DNA of 6,610 bases, from NCBI GenBank assembly GCA_018817035.1, contig JAHIUV010000098.1, positions 1-6,610 of the forward strand. The letters run 5' to 3'. The translations under genes were made by a program, and so were the position numbers. Every line of letters starts with the position of its first letter. Position 1 is the first letter of the stretch. Below the pieces are notes generated by a model. It did no database searches. It was not told where the DNA came from and saw only the letters and a program-made list of their open reading frames with translations. Of this stretch, positions 1 through 5,165 are shown piece by piece. This stretch comes from Candidatus Omnitrophota bacterium. Lineage in GTDB: Bacteria > Omnitrophota > Gorgyraeia > Gorgyraeales > Gorgyraeaceae.

Positions 1-117
1 GTGGAAATGGAAATCGAACTTATAATACCCATTGCCATGGAAAAAGAGTTAAGGTTTGCGATAAGAGAAGGCGGACACACAGTAGGAGCGGGAGTAGTAG
101 CGGATATAATAGCTTAA
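1..117 (+). CDS. tuf: Elongation factor Tu, C-terminal end (5' part outside window)
   Basis: EF-Tu is the cytoplasmic GTPase that carries aminoacyl-tRNA to the ribosomal A site. Only the last 38 codons and the TAA stop are present. The peptide contains IPIAMEKELRFAIREGGHTV followed by GAGVVADIIA, which matches the end of EF-Tu domain III; the RFAIREGG-TVGAGVV block is close to invariant in bacteria. The GTG at base 1 is an internal valine codon, not a start. The G domain and its nucleotide-binding motifs lie upstream of the window. The gene ends 20 bases before rpsJ, the common bacterial arrangement in which the str cluster (rpsL-rpsG-fusA-tuf) runs into the S10 cluster. Identification is secure although the fragment is short; whether the genome has a second tuf copy cannot be seen. 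Confidence 0.95.
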   Translation: MEMEIELIIPIAMEKELRFAIREGGHTVGAGVVADIIA

Positions 118-137
118 ACAGCCGGATGGAGTAAAAG

Positions 138-449
138 ATGACTCAGGAAGCTCAAAAGATCAGAATAAAATTACAGGGATATGATTATAAACTTCTGGAT
201 CAGTCTGCCGTTGAGATAGTGGATACGGCTAAACGCACAGGCGCTACAGTTTCAGGCCCGATACCTTTGCCTACAAAAAGGGAGATATTTACTGTTCTTA
301 GAGGCCCTCATGTAGATAAAAAATCCAGAGAGCAGTTTCAGATGAAGACGCATAAAAGACTTGTAGATATCGTCAATCCTACTGCGAAGACAATAGATGC
401 CCTGAGAAAATTGGACTTGCCTGCGGGTGTGTTCGTTGAGATCAAATAA
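138..449 (+). CDS. rpsJ: 30S ribosomal protein S10
   Basis: S10 (103 aa, the usual length) sits in the head of the small subunit. As NusE, paired with NusB, it also serves in transcription antitermination and in coupling RNA polymerase to the ribosome. Family signatures are the start KIRIKLQGYDYKLLDQSA, then EIVDTAKRTGA, GPIPLPTKRE, the SREQFQMKTHKRL stretch around residues 63-75, and DALRKLDLPAGV near the end. Residues 54-59 read LRGPHV where most homologues have a Ser before PHV, a mild difference. The ATG at 138 follows GGAG at 128-131 with a 6-base spacer. It is first in the S10 gene order and only 20 bases after tuf, so there is no room for the long structured leader that controls this operon in E. 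coli. Confidence 0.98.
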   Translation: MTQEAQKIRIKLQGYDYKLLDQSAVEIVDTAKRTGATVSGPIPLPTKREIFTVLRGPHVDKKSREQFQMKTHKRLVDIVNPTAKTIDALRKLDLPAGVFVEIK

Positions 450-482
450 TCATACAACGTAACAGGGGATAAAAGATAAGAG

Positions 483-1169
483 ATGAGAATAGGTTTATTG
501 GGTAAAAAATTAGGCATGACTCAGATGTTTACGGAAGAAGGCAGGTTTGTACCTGTGACTGCAATAGAGGTCGGACCATGCACTGTCTTGAGGGTAAGCG
601 AAGGCAAAGCCCTGATAGGTTTTGGCGCGAGAAAAGAGAAGAATGTGCCTAAACAGGAACTGGGTTTTTACAAGAAAGTGAACACTAAGCCAAGCGCCTT
701 CGTAAAAGAGATTGCTTTTGACGCTGATATTGAGCTAAGTGCCGGTCAACAGCTGACAGTGGATATTTTAAAAGAGAATACCTTTGTTGATATAACAGGA
801 ACCTCTAAAGGTAAAGGGTTCCAGGGCGGAGTAAAAAGATGGGGTTGGGCAGGAGGCCCTGACAGTCACGGATCAATGCATCATCGCAGGATAGGATCTG
901 TCGGAGGTTCAAGTTTTCCTTCGAGGCTGTGGAAAGGCCTGCATATGCCGGGAAGAATGGGAAACGAGAGAAAGACTACGCAGAACTTAGAGATAGTGAA
1001 GATATACAAAGAAAGCAATATGTTGCTGGTCAAAGGAGCTGTTCCGGGGGCGAACAATGGTTATCTGGAAATAAATTCATCCAAGAAAAAGCAAGGCTTT
1101 GCCAAAGGAAAACAAGAGCAGTCAAAGAAGGAAACGCCGGGTAAAGTTTCCAAGCAAGAGAAAAAATAA
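483..1169 (+). CDS. rplC: 50S ribosomal protein L3, with lysine-rich C-terminal tail
   Basis: L3 is an early-assembly large-subunit protein whose internal loop reaches toward the peptidyl transferase centre. The 228 aa product starts MRIGLLGKKLGMTQMFTEEG, the standard L3 N-terminus. The diagnostic central segment follows: GKGFQGGVKRWGWAGGPDSH at residues 110-129, SMHHRRIGSVGG at 131-142, HMPGRMGNERKTTQNLE at 154-170 and LLVKGAVPGANNG at 181-193. The residue methylated by PrmB in E. coli (Gln in its GQNQTPG) falls in GGSSFPS here and is not a Gln. The core ends near residue 199. Residues 201-228 are an added tail with 11 lysines, making the protein about 19 residues longer than E. coli L3. The ATG at 483 has only a weak site (AAGAG just upstream; GGGGA at 465-469 is 13 bases away). 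The rplD start is 1 base past the stop. Confidence 0.97.
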   Translation: MRIGLLGKKLGMTQMFTEEGRFVPVTAIEVGPCTVLRVSEGKALIGFGARKEKNVPKQELGFYKKVNTKPSAFVKEIAFDADIELSAGQQLTVDILKENTFVDITGTSKGKGFQGGVKRWGWAGGPDSHGSMHHRRIGSVGGSSFPSRLWKGLHMPGRMGNERKTTQNLEIVKIYKESNMLLVKGAVPGANNGYLEINSSKKKQGFAKGKQEQSKKETPGKVSKQEKK

Positions 1170-1170
1170 A

Positions 1171-1857
1171 ATGACCACACCAAAGAAAAAAGCCATAAAG
1201 AAACAGATAAAAAAAAATAACGATATACCTGTAGTGGATGTATATAGCCTATCCGGGAAAAAAGTGGATAAATTCAAACTGGATCCGGATGTTTTTAACG
1301 CTGAGATACGCAAGGGGCTTTTGCATCAGACCGTGGTAATGCATATGGCTAACCGGAGACAGGGCAATGCTTCTACCAAGACGCGAGCTCATATCAGTGG
1401 CGGCGGTAAAAAGCCGTGGAAGCAGAAGGGAACAGGCCGGGCAAGGGCGGGTTCAATAAGGTCTCCTTTGTGGAGAGGGGGAGGAGTTGTTTTTGGCCCT
1501 CATCCAAGGGATTTTGGTTTTACCATGCCTAAGACTTCCAGGAACGTAGCCATTATTTCAGGCCTAAGCGCCAAGACAAGGGACAGTGAGATCATGATAT
1601 TGGAAAAAGACCTTGTTTTTGAACAACCAAAGACTAAAGAAATGGCAAAGATATTAACCGCCCTGAAACTAATAAATAAAAAGAGCCTTCTTATATATTC
1701 CAACAGGGATGAGAACCTTTTGCGCGCATGCAAAAATATTAAATCCCTGTCTTTACGTTTATACAGCGATTTTAATACTACCGACGTGCTTTTGAACGCG
1801 AGGATCTTGTTCTCGAAAGAAACGCACGATAACATTGTGAAAAGACTGAAGAAATGA
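1171..1857 (+). CDS. rplD: 50S ribosomal protein L4, with basic N-terminal extension
   Basis: L4 is a core large-subunit protein whose long loop forms part of the peptide-tunnel constriction; in E. coli it also represses its own operon. The product is 228 aa. Residues 1-17 are an extension with 7 lysines; the family fold begins near DIPVVDVYSLSG (18-29). The diagnostic loop is residues 77-110: GGGKKPWKQKGTGRARAGSI, then RSPLWRGGGVVFGP, followed by PRDF. The C-terminal half includes DENLLRACKNI (180-190). I chose the ATG at 1171, 1 base after the rplC stop. The frame stays open upstream to a TTG at 1099, but that would add 24 residues inside rplC without a well-placed ribosome binding site. 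The site for 1171 is itself weak (AAGAG at 1156-1160), so coupling to rplC translation is likely. A run of nine A bases (1209-1217) lies in codons 13-16. The gene overlaps rplW by 4 bases. Confidence 0.95.
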   Translation: MTTPKKKAIKKQIKKNNDIPVVDVYSLSGKKVDKFKLDPDVFNAEIRKGLLHQTVVMHMANRRQGNASTKTRAHISGGGKKPWKQKGTGRARAGSIRSPLWRGGGVVFGPHPRDFGFTMPKTSRNVAIISGLSAKTRDSEIMILEKDLVFEQPKTKEMAKILTALKLINKKSLLIYSNRDENLLRACKNIKSLSLRLYSDFNTTDVLLNARILFSKETHDNIVKRLKK

Positions 1858-2138
1858 ATACATCATACGACGTATTAAAGAATATACTAAGGACGGAAAA
1901 AGGCTCAGGCATGCTGGCCGGTAATAAATACCTGTTCCGTGTCGCGATCGATGCCAACAAGGTGCAGATAAAACAGGCAGTCGAGGATATTTACAATGTA
2001 AGGGTCATTAAAGTAAATACCATCAAGATGCGCGGAAAATTGAAAAGAGTAAGATATAAGGCAGGAAAGACAGCTGATTGGAAAAAGGCGATCATAACGC
2101 TTAAAGAAGGCGACAAGATCGAGATAGCCACAACATAG
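1854..2138 (+). CDS. rplW: 50S ribosomal protein L23
   Basis: L23 lies at the peptide-tunnel exit on 23S rRNA domain III and is a docking point for trigger factor and SRP. The 94 aa product has the usual bacterial length and pattern: YDVLKNILRTEKGSGM at residues 5-20, then NKYLFRVAIDANKVQIKQAV, NVRVIKVNTIKMRGKLKRVR, and DWKKAIITLKEGDKIEI at the end. The start codon sits in an ATGA overlap with the rplD stop (ATG 1854-1856, TGA 1855-1857), the classic layout for termination-reinitiation coupling. GAAGAA just upstream is a modest ribosome binding site. The stop codon at 2136-2138 overlaps the ribosome binding site of rplB. Nothing is missing or odd. Confidence 0.97.
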   Translation: MNTSYDVLKNILRTEKGSGMLAGNKYLFRVAIDANKVQIKQAVEDIYNVRVIKVNTIKMRGKLKRVRYKAGKTADWKKAIITLKEGDKIEIATT

Positions 2139-2147
2139 AGGTAAGAA

Positions 2148-2990
2148 ATGGGTATTAAACAATATAAACCGCGGACGCCTTCCCTTAGATGGACGGCGCT
2201 CTCTGATTTCAAAGAGATAACTAAGAGCAAGCCTGAAAAATCCCTGACAGAGCCTAAAAAAAGTACAGGCGGCCGAAATTCGCAAGGAAGAATCACTTCC
2301 AGGTTTCGCGGCGGAGGCCATAAGAAAAAATACAGGATAATAGATTTTAAAAGGGATAAGGTTGATATGCCCGCAAAGGTCCTGAGTATAGAATATGATC
2401 CTAACAGGTCATCAAGGATAATGCTTTTGGAATATAGCGATAAGGAAAAAAGGTATATCATTTGCCCGGTAGGACTTACAGTGGGAGACACAGTGATTTC
2501 CAGCAGAAAAGAGATAGATATTAAACCCGGTAATGCAATGCCGCTCCGGAATGTTCCAGCTGGTACACCTGTGCATAACCTTGAACTCTCCATAGGCAGG
2601 GGCGGAAAGATTGTAAGGAGCGCCGGGGGCTATGCGCAGATATTGGCAAAAGAAGAACCCTACGCTCATATTAAGCTCCCTTCGGGCGAGGTAAGATTAA
2701 TACACATGGATTGCATGGCGACTATAGGCCAGATAGGCAATATAGAGCATGACGCGATATCTCTAGGCAAAGCAGGCCGTTCCAGGTGGCTTGGCCGCAT
2801 GCCGAGAGTAAGGGGCGTAGTCATGAATCCCGTAGACCATCCTATGGGTGGAGGAGAAGGTAAATCTTCAGGCGGAAGGCATCCTGTTTCACCTTGGGGT
2901 CAGAAATCAAAGGGATTAAAGACGAGAAAGACGAAGAATTCGGACAGATACATAATCAAACAAAGAAAGAGCAAAATAGTAAGCGAGTAA
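2148..2990 (+). CDS. rplB: 50S ribosomal protein L2
   Basis: L2 is among the most conserved large-subunit proteins, needed for subunit association and peptidyl transfer. The 280 aa product is slightly longer than E. coli L2 (273). Landmarks are GGRNSQGRITSRFRGGGHKK at residues 41-60, YRIIDFKRDK at 62-71, IEYDPNRS at 81-88, IKPGNAMPLRNVPAGTPVHN at 125-144, LGKAGRSRW at 206-214, and the C-terminal MNPVDHPMGGGEGKSSGGRH at 226-245 followed by PVSPWG. His231 matches the functionally important E. coli His229 (mature numbering). The residue two positions later, His in most bacteria, is Met233 here. The ATG follows GAGG at 2138-2141 with a 6-base spacer, in the end of the rplW stop codon. rpsS starts 4 bases after the stop. 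Confidence 0.98.
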   Translation: MGIKQYKPRTPSLRWTALSDFKEITKSKPEKSLTEPKKSTGGRNSQGRITSRFRGGGHKKKYRIIDFKRDKVDMPAKVLSIEYDPNRSSRIMLLEYSDKEKRYIICPVGLTVGDTVISSRKEIDIKPGNAMPLRNVPAGTPVHNLELSIGRGGKIVRSAGGYAQILAKEEPYAHIKLPSGEVRLIHMDCMATIGQIGNIEHDAISLGKAGRSRWLGRMPRVRGVVMNPVDHPMGGGEGKSSGGRHPVSPWGQKSKGLKTRKTKNSDRYIIKQRKSKIVSE

Positions 2991-2994
2991 AAAT

Positions 2995-3279
2995 ATGGGA
3001 AGATCATTAAGCAAAGGTCCTTTTGTGGACGAAAAACTGGTAAAGAAGATTCAGGACGCGATAAAGACCAGGGACAGGAAGCCTATAAAGACATGGTCTC
3101 GCAGGTCTACCATTCTTCCGGATTTTGTAGGTCAGACTATATCGATCCATAACGGAAAGAAATTCTTGCCGGTTTTTATTACTGAGAATATGGTGGGACA
3201 TAAACTGGGTGAGTTTTCTCCGACTAGGATGTTTAGAAAACACGGATCTCATACAGAACAGTCTCAGTCCAAGACATAA
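2995..3279 (+). CDS. rpsS: 30S ribosomal protein S19
   Basis: S19 binds 16S rRNA in the head of the small subunit, paired with S13, near the A-site tRNA. The 94 aa product shows the family blocks RSLSKGPFVDEKLVKKI (3-19), TWSRRSTILPDFVGQTISIH (33-52), NGKKFLPVFITENMVGHKLG (53-72) and EFSPTRMFRKHG (73-84). The C-terminus reads FRKHGSHTEQ where E. coli-type S19 has FRGH, and it ends in a short polar tail. The ATG at 2995 is 4 bases after the rplB stop. The upstream ribosome binding site is poor (GCGAG inside the rplB end), so the gene probably depends on coupling. The 58-base gap after it, the longest in the window, contains a possible hairpin. Confidence 0.97.
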   Translation: MGRSLSKGPFVDEKLVKKIQDAIKTRDRKPIKTWSRRSTILPDFVGQTISIHNGKKFLPVFITENMVGHKLGEFSPTRMFRKHGSHTEQSQSKT

Positions 3280-3284
3280 TTCGC

Positions 3285-3307
3285 ATATTGTCGTTGGCCG
3301 TCAATAT
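3285..3307 (+). other. Possible small RNA hairpin in the rpsS-rplV gap
   Basis: The arms ATATTG (3285-3290) and CAATAT (3302-3307) are perfect reverse complements. Inside them a T:T mismatch is followed by a CG/CG 2-bp extension and a 5-base loop (TTGGC, 3294-3298). It lies in the longest gap of the window, upstream of the rplV ribosome binding site at 3325-3330. There is no T run after it, so it does not look like an intrinsic terminator, which would be unexpected in mid-operon anyway. The stem is short and AT-rich, and its function, if any, is unknown; it could be chance. Confidence 0.35.
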
Positions 3308-3324
3308 CTCAAGACAGACGCGAA

Positions 3325-3330
3325 AGAGGA
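3325..3330 (+). promoter_or_regulatory. Ribosome binding site that fixes the rplV start
   Basis: AGAGGA lies 7 bases before the ATG at 3338. The rplV frame is open back to a GTG at 3209 inside rpsS, which would add 43 residues unlike any L22. This strong, well-spaced site together with the L22-like MITRAIARYVRISPRK start decides for 3338. Confidence 0.85.
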
Positions 3331-3337
3331 ATATTAT

Positions 3338-3826
3338 ATGATAACAAGAGCAATCGCGAGATATGTACGTATCTCGCCGAGAAAAACAAGGAAGGTCATA
3401 GACTTAATAAGAGGTTTGAACGCGGTAAAAGCCGGTACGCTTTTGAGCGCGGTCGAGAAAAGACCCGTAGGTCATATAAAAAAACTTCTTGATGCCGCTC
3501 TTGATGCCGCTGATAAGAGGTTTCAGATACCGGCGTCCGAGTTATATATTTCTCTGATAAAGGCTGATCAGGGACCTATGCTAAAAAGATATAGGGCTGC
3601 TTCAATGGGACGCGCGACGATGATAAAGCATAAAACATCACATATAACCATAGAGTTAGACAAGGTAAAAAGATACGATAAGAAATCAGTCAGGGAAATG
3701 AAAGATGTTTCTGTTGACAACAAGAGTAAAGTAGAACCTGATAAAAAAGAAAAAGTAAAGCCTAAGACACCGAAATCACAGCTTAAAGAACAGAAAACAG
3801 CGGTCAAAACAAAGAAAAACAAATAA
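3338..3826 (+). CDS. rplV: 50S ribosomal protein L22, with long lysine-rich C-terminal extension
   Basis: L22 spans the large subunit; its beta-hairpin lines the peptide tunnel next to L4, and its globular part sits at the exit. The 162 aa product has a core of about 110 residues that aligns without gaps to E. coli L22 over the region I compared: ARYVRISPRKTRKVIDLIRG (7-26), the helix KLLDAALDAADKR (49-61), ADQGPMLKRYRAASMGRATM (76-95) and HKTSHITIEL (98-107). Three things are odd. The normally conserved ANA-E motif of the helix reads DAAD, encoded by a perfect 12-base tandem repeat. The hairpin tip reads YRAASMGR where E. coli has IMPRAKGR. Residues 109-162 are an extension with 19 lysines and little hydrophobic content, probably disordered and RNA-binding. 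No frameshift is needed to explain it. rpsC follows 10 bases after the stop. Confidence 0.96.
   Translation: MITRAIARYVRISPRKTRKVIDLIRGLNAVKAGTLLSAVEKRPVGHIKKLLDAALDAADKRFQIPASELYISLIKADQGPMLKRYRAASMGRATMIKHKTSHITIELDKVKRYDKKSVREMKDVSVDNKSKVEPDKKEKVKPKTPKSQLKEQKTAVKTKKNK
3488..3511 (+). repeat. Perfect 12-base tandem duplication inside rplV
   Basis: CTTGATGCCGCT occurs twice in direct succession (3488-3499 and 3500-3511), in frame, encoding LDAA-LDAA at L22 residues 51-58. Alignment to E. coli L22 over this helix needs no gap, so the repeat is not a net insertion into the protein. It replaces the conserved ANA-E helix residues. Confidence 0.9.
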
Positions 3827-3830
3827 GGAG
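3825..3830 (+). promoter_or_regulatory. Strong ribosome binding site supporting the TTG start of rpsC
   Basis: AAGGAG overlaps the rplV stop codon (TAA 3824-3826) and lies 6 bases before the TTG at 3837. It is one of the best Shine-Dalgarno matches in the window and pairs with the only non-ATG start. Confidence 0.85.
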
Positions 3831-3836
3831 AATACC

Positions 3837-4541
3837 TTGGGTCAAAAAGTACATCCCTATAGTTTCAGGCTTGGTTATATAAAAGATTGGACTTCCCGAT
3901 GGTTTGCCAGGAATAAAGATTTCGGCAGTCTTCTGATAGAAGACGCTATGATAAGAAAACATATAAAAAAGAATCTTAAGCAAGCCGCAGTCGCCAAAAT
4001 AGACATAGAGAGGGCAAGCGGCCGCGTGCGCATAATAATATATAGCGGCAGGCCCGGCGTGATAATAGGAAGAAAAGGCGCGGAGATCGACAGGTTAAAA
4101 GAAGACCTGAAAGACATCACAGCCAGGGACATGCAGATAGATATAAAGGAGATAAAGCAACCTTCTGTTTCAGCCCAGCTTGTATCCGAAAATATAGCAT
4201 TCCAGTTAGAAAAAAGGATTTCTTTTAGAAGGGCGATGAAAAGAGCGGTTCAGCAGGCGATGAATTCAGGCGCCCTTGGCATAAAGATAAGATGCCGCGG
4301 TAGGCTTGATGGTTCGGAAATAGCGAGAAAAGAGTCTTATATGCAGGGAAGCGTGCCGCTCCAGACCATAAGGGCTGACATTGATTATGGGTTTACGGAA
4401 GCGCATACGACCGCTGGTTTAATAGGTATCAAGGTCTGGATTTATAAAGGCGATGTCATAGTAGGTAAAAAAGAGTTAAAAAAGCAAGAGCCCGCAACTT
4501 CACAACCAAGCAATGAACAGGGTGAAGTCAAGGAGAATTAG
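3837..4541 (+). CDS. rpsC: 30S ribosomal protein S3 (TTG start)
   Basis: S3 is in the small-subunit head at the mRNA entry channel, where with S4 and S5 it contributes to mRNA unwinding. The 234 aa length is normal. The start GQKVHPYSFRLGYIKDWTSR (2-21) is the S3 N-terminus, with Ser9 where a Gly is usual. A type II KH domain follows, with GRPGVIIGRKGAEIDRL at 71-87 and its GxxG loop as GRKG (78-81). The C-terminal domain has FRRAMKRAVQQAM (129-141; basic residues equivalent to the E. coli helicase patch), GRLDGSEIAR, RADIDYGFTEAHTTAGLIGI and KVWIYKGD. A short polar tail ends the protein. Initiation is at TTG; no ATG lies near this conserved N-terminus. The strong AAGGAG site may compensate. 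rplP follows after 2 bases. Confidence 0.97.
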   Translation: MGQKVHPYSFRLGYIKDWTSRWFARNKDFGSLLIEDAMIRKHIKKNLKQAAVAKIDIERASGRVRIIIYSGRPGVIIGRKGAEIDRLKEDLKDITARDMQIDIKEIKQPSVSAQLVSENIAFQLEKRISFRRAMKRAVQQAMNSGALGIKIRCRGRLDGSEIARKESYMQGSVPLQTIRADIDYGFTEAHTTAGLIGIKVWIYKGDVIVGKKELKKQEPATSQPSNEQGEVKEN

Positions 4542-4543
4542 AA

Positions 4544-4963
4544 ATGCCATTAATGCCAAAAAGAGTAAAATATAGAAAGCATCAAAGAGGAAGAATGCGG
4601 GGCATTGCCACTAAGGGTTCGACTCTTGCTTTTGGTGACTGCGGATTGCAGGCCTTGGAGAACGCATGGCTCACAAACACGCAGATAGAGGCATGCAGGA
4701 TTACGATAATGCGTTCATTAAGCGGTGTAGGTAAATTATGGATAAGGGCTTTTCCTGACAAGTCAGCGACAAAAAAACCGTCAGAGACTAGGATGGGAAA
4801 AGGCAAAGGCATGCCGTTATACTGGGTCTGTGTTGTTCGCAGAGGTAAGATAGTTTTTGAGCTGGGCGGAGTAAGCGAAGACATTGCCAGGGAAGCGATG
4901 AGGTATGCCTCAACTAAGTTGCCTTTTAAATCTCGCTTCATCACAAGGAAAGAGCGCGGATAA
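4544..4963 (+). CDS. rplP: 50S ribosomal protein L16
   Basis: L16 sits near the A site and helps organise the tRNA-binding face of the large subunit. The 139 aa product shows MPKRVKYRKHQRGRMRG (4-20), FGDCGLQALE (30-39), QIEACRITIMRS (47-58), KLWIRAFPDKSATKKP (64-79), ETRMGKGKG (81-89) and YWVCVVRRGKIVFELGGV (92-109). Arg83 matches E. coli Arg81, the residue hydroxylated by RoxA (YcfD), but that site is conserved whether or not the enzyme is present. The stretch SLSGVGK (58-64) replaces the more basic KR-GK of E. coli. The first ATG at 4544 is preferred over the in-frame ATG at 4553, because AAGGAG at 4530-4535 is 8 bases from the first and 17 from the second. The rpsC stop is 2 bases upstream. 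Confidence 0.97.
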   Translation: MPLMPKRVKYRKHQRGRMRGIATKGSTLAFGDCGLQALENAWLTNTQIEACRITIMRSLSGVGKLWIRAFPDKSATKKPSETRMGKGKGMPLYWVCVVRRGKIVFELGGVSEDIAREAMRYASTKLPFKSRFITRKERG

Positions 4964-4968
4964 AGAAT

Positions 4969-5160
4969 ATGTTAAAGCTATCTGAAGTGAGGAATTTATC
5001 AAAACAGGAACTAAAAGACAAGATGGTAAGTTTAAAAAAATCTTTATATGATATTCGTTCACAGGGCGCGACAGGCCGCATAGAAAAGCCAAGCAGGATC
5101 AAAGAAACCCGACGCGATATCGCGAGGATTTTGACTGTTCTTCAGGAGAAGGAGAAATAA
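4969..5160 (+). CDS. rpmC: 50S ribosomal protein L29
   Basis: L29 is a small helical-hairpin protein at the tunnel exit next to L23. The 63 aa product is of family length and begins MLKLSEVRNLSKQELKDKM, followed by LKKSLYDIRSQGATGRIEKP (23-42) and a second helix containing RIKETRRDIARILTVL. The pattern of an LxxEL helix, LR/IR-Q near residue 30, then I-x-R-DIARI-T, is typical of L29. The ATG is 5 bases after the rplP stop and has no strong upstream site, so coupling to rplP is likely. Its last codons contain AGGAGAAGGAG, which provides the ribosome binding site for rpsQ. Confidence 0.96.
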   Translation: MLKLSEVRNLSKQELKDKMVSLKKSLYDIRSQGATGRIEKPSRIKETRRDIARILTVLQEKEK

Positions 5161-5165
5161 TCATT

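Noticed and set aside
929..1144. 71-codon + strand frame inside rplC
   Set aside because: It lies wholly within L3 in another frame, over its conserved C-terminal part, and its translation is unlike any recognised protein.
1099..1170. Upstream TTG start that would lengthen L4 by 24 residues
   Set aside because: It would overlap rplC by 71 bases, has no properly spaced Shine-Dalgarno, and the extra residues are basic low-complexity sequence foreign to the family. The ATG at 1171 fits better.
1500..1835. 111-codon open frame on the - strand inside rplD
   Set aside because: A shadow of the conserved L4 gene, with no ribosome binding or family support. The same holds for the other - strand frames, including 1905-2321, 4582-4944, 5407-5673 and 5639-5959.
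1991..2593. 200-codon open frame on the - strand opposite rplW and rplB
   Set aside because: It is fully antisense to two well-conserved ribosomal genes, its translation resembles no protein I know, and it has no matching operon context. Long antisense frames are expected when sense codons TTA, CTA and TCA are sparse in frame.
3285..3307. Intrinsic terminator between rpsS and rplV
   Set aside because: The stem is short and AT-rich, has an internal mismatch and is not followed by a T run; a terminator in mid-operon would also be unexpected.
3209..3337. Upstream GTG start that would lengthen L22 by 43 residues
   Set aside because: The extra residues come from rpsS read out of frame and from the gap. 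A strong AGAGGA site precedes the ATG at 3338, where the L22-like sequence begins.
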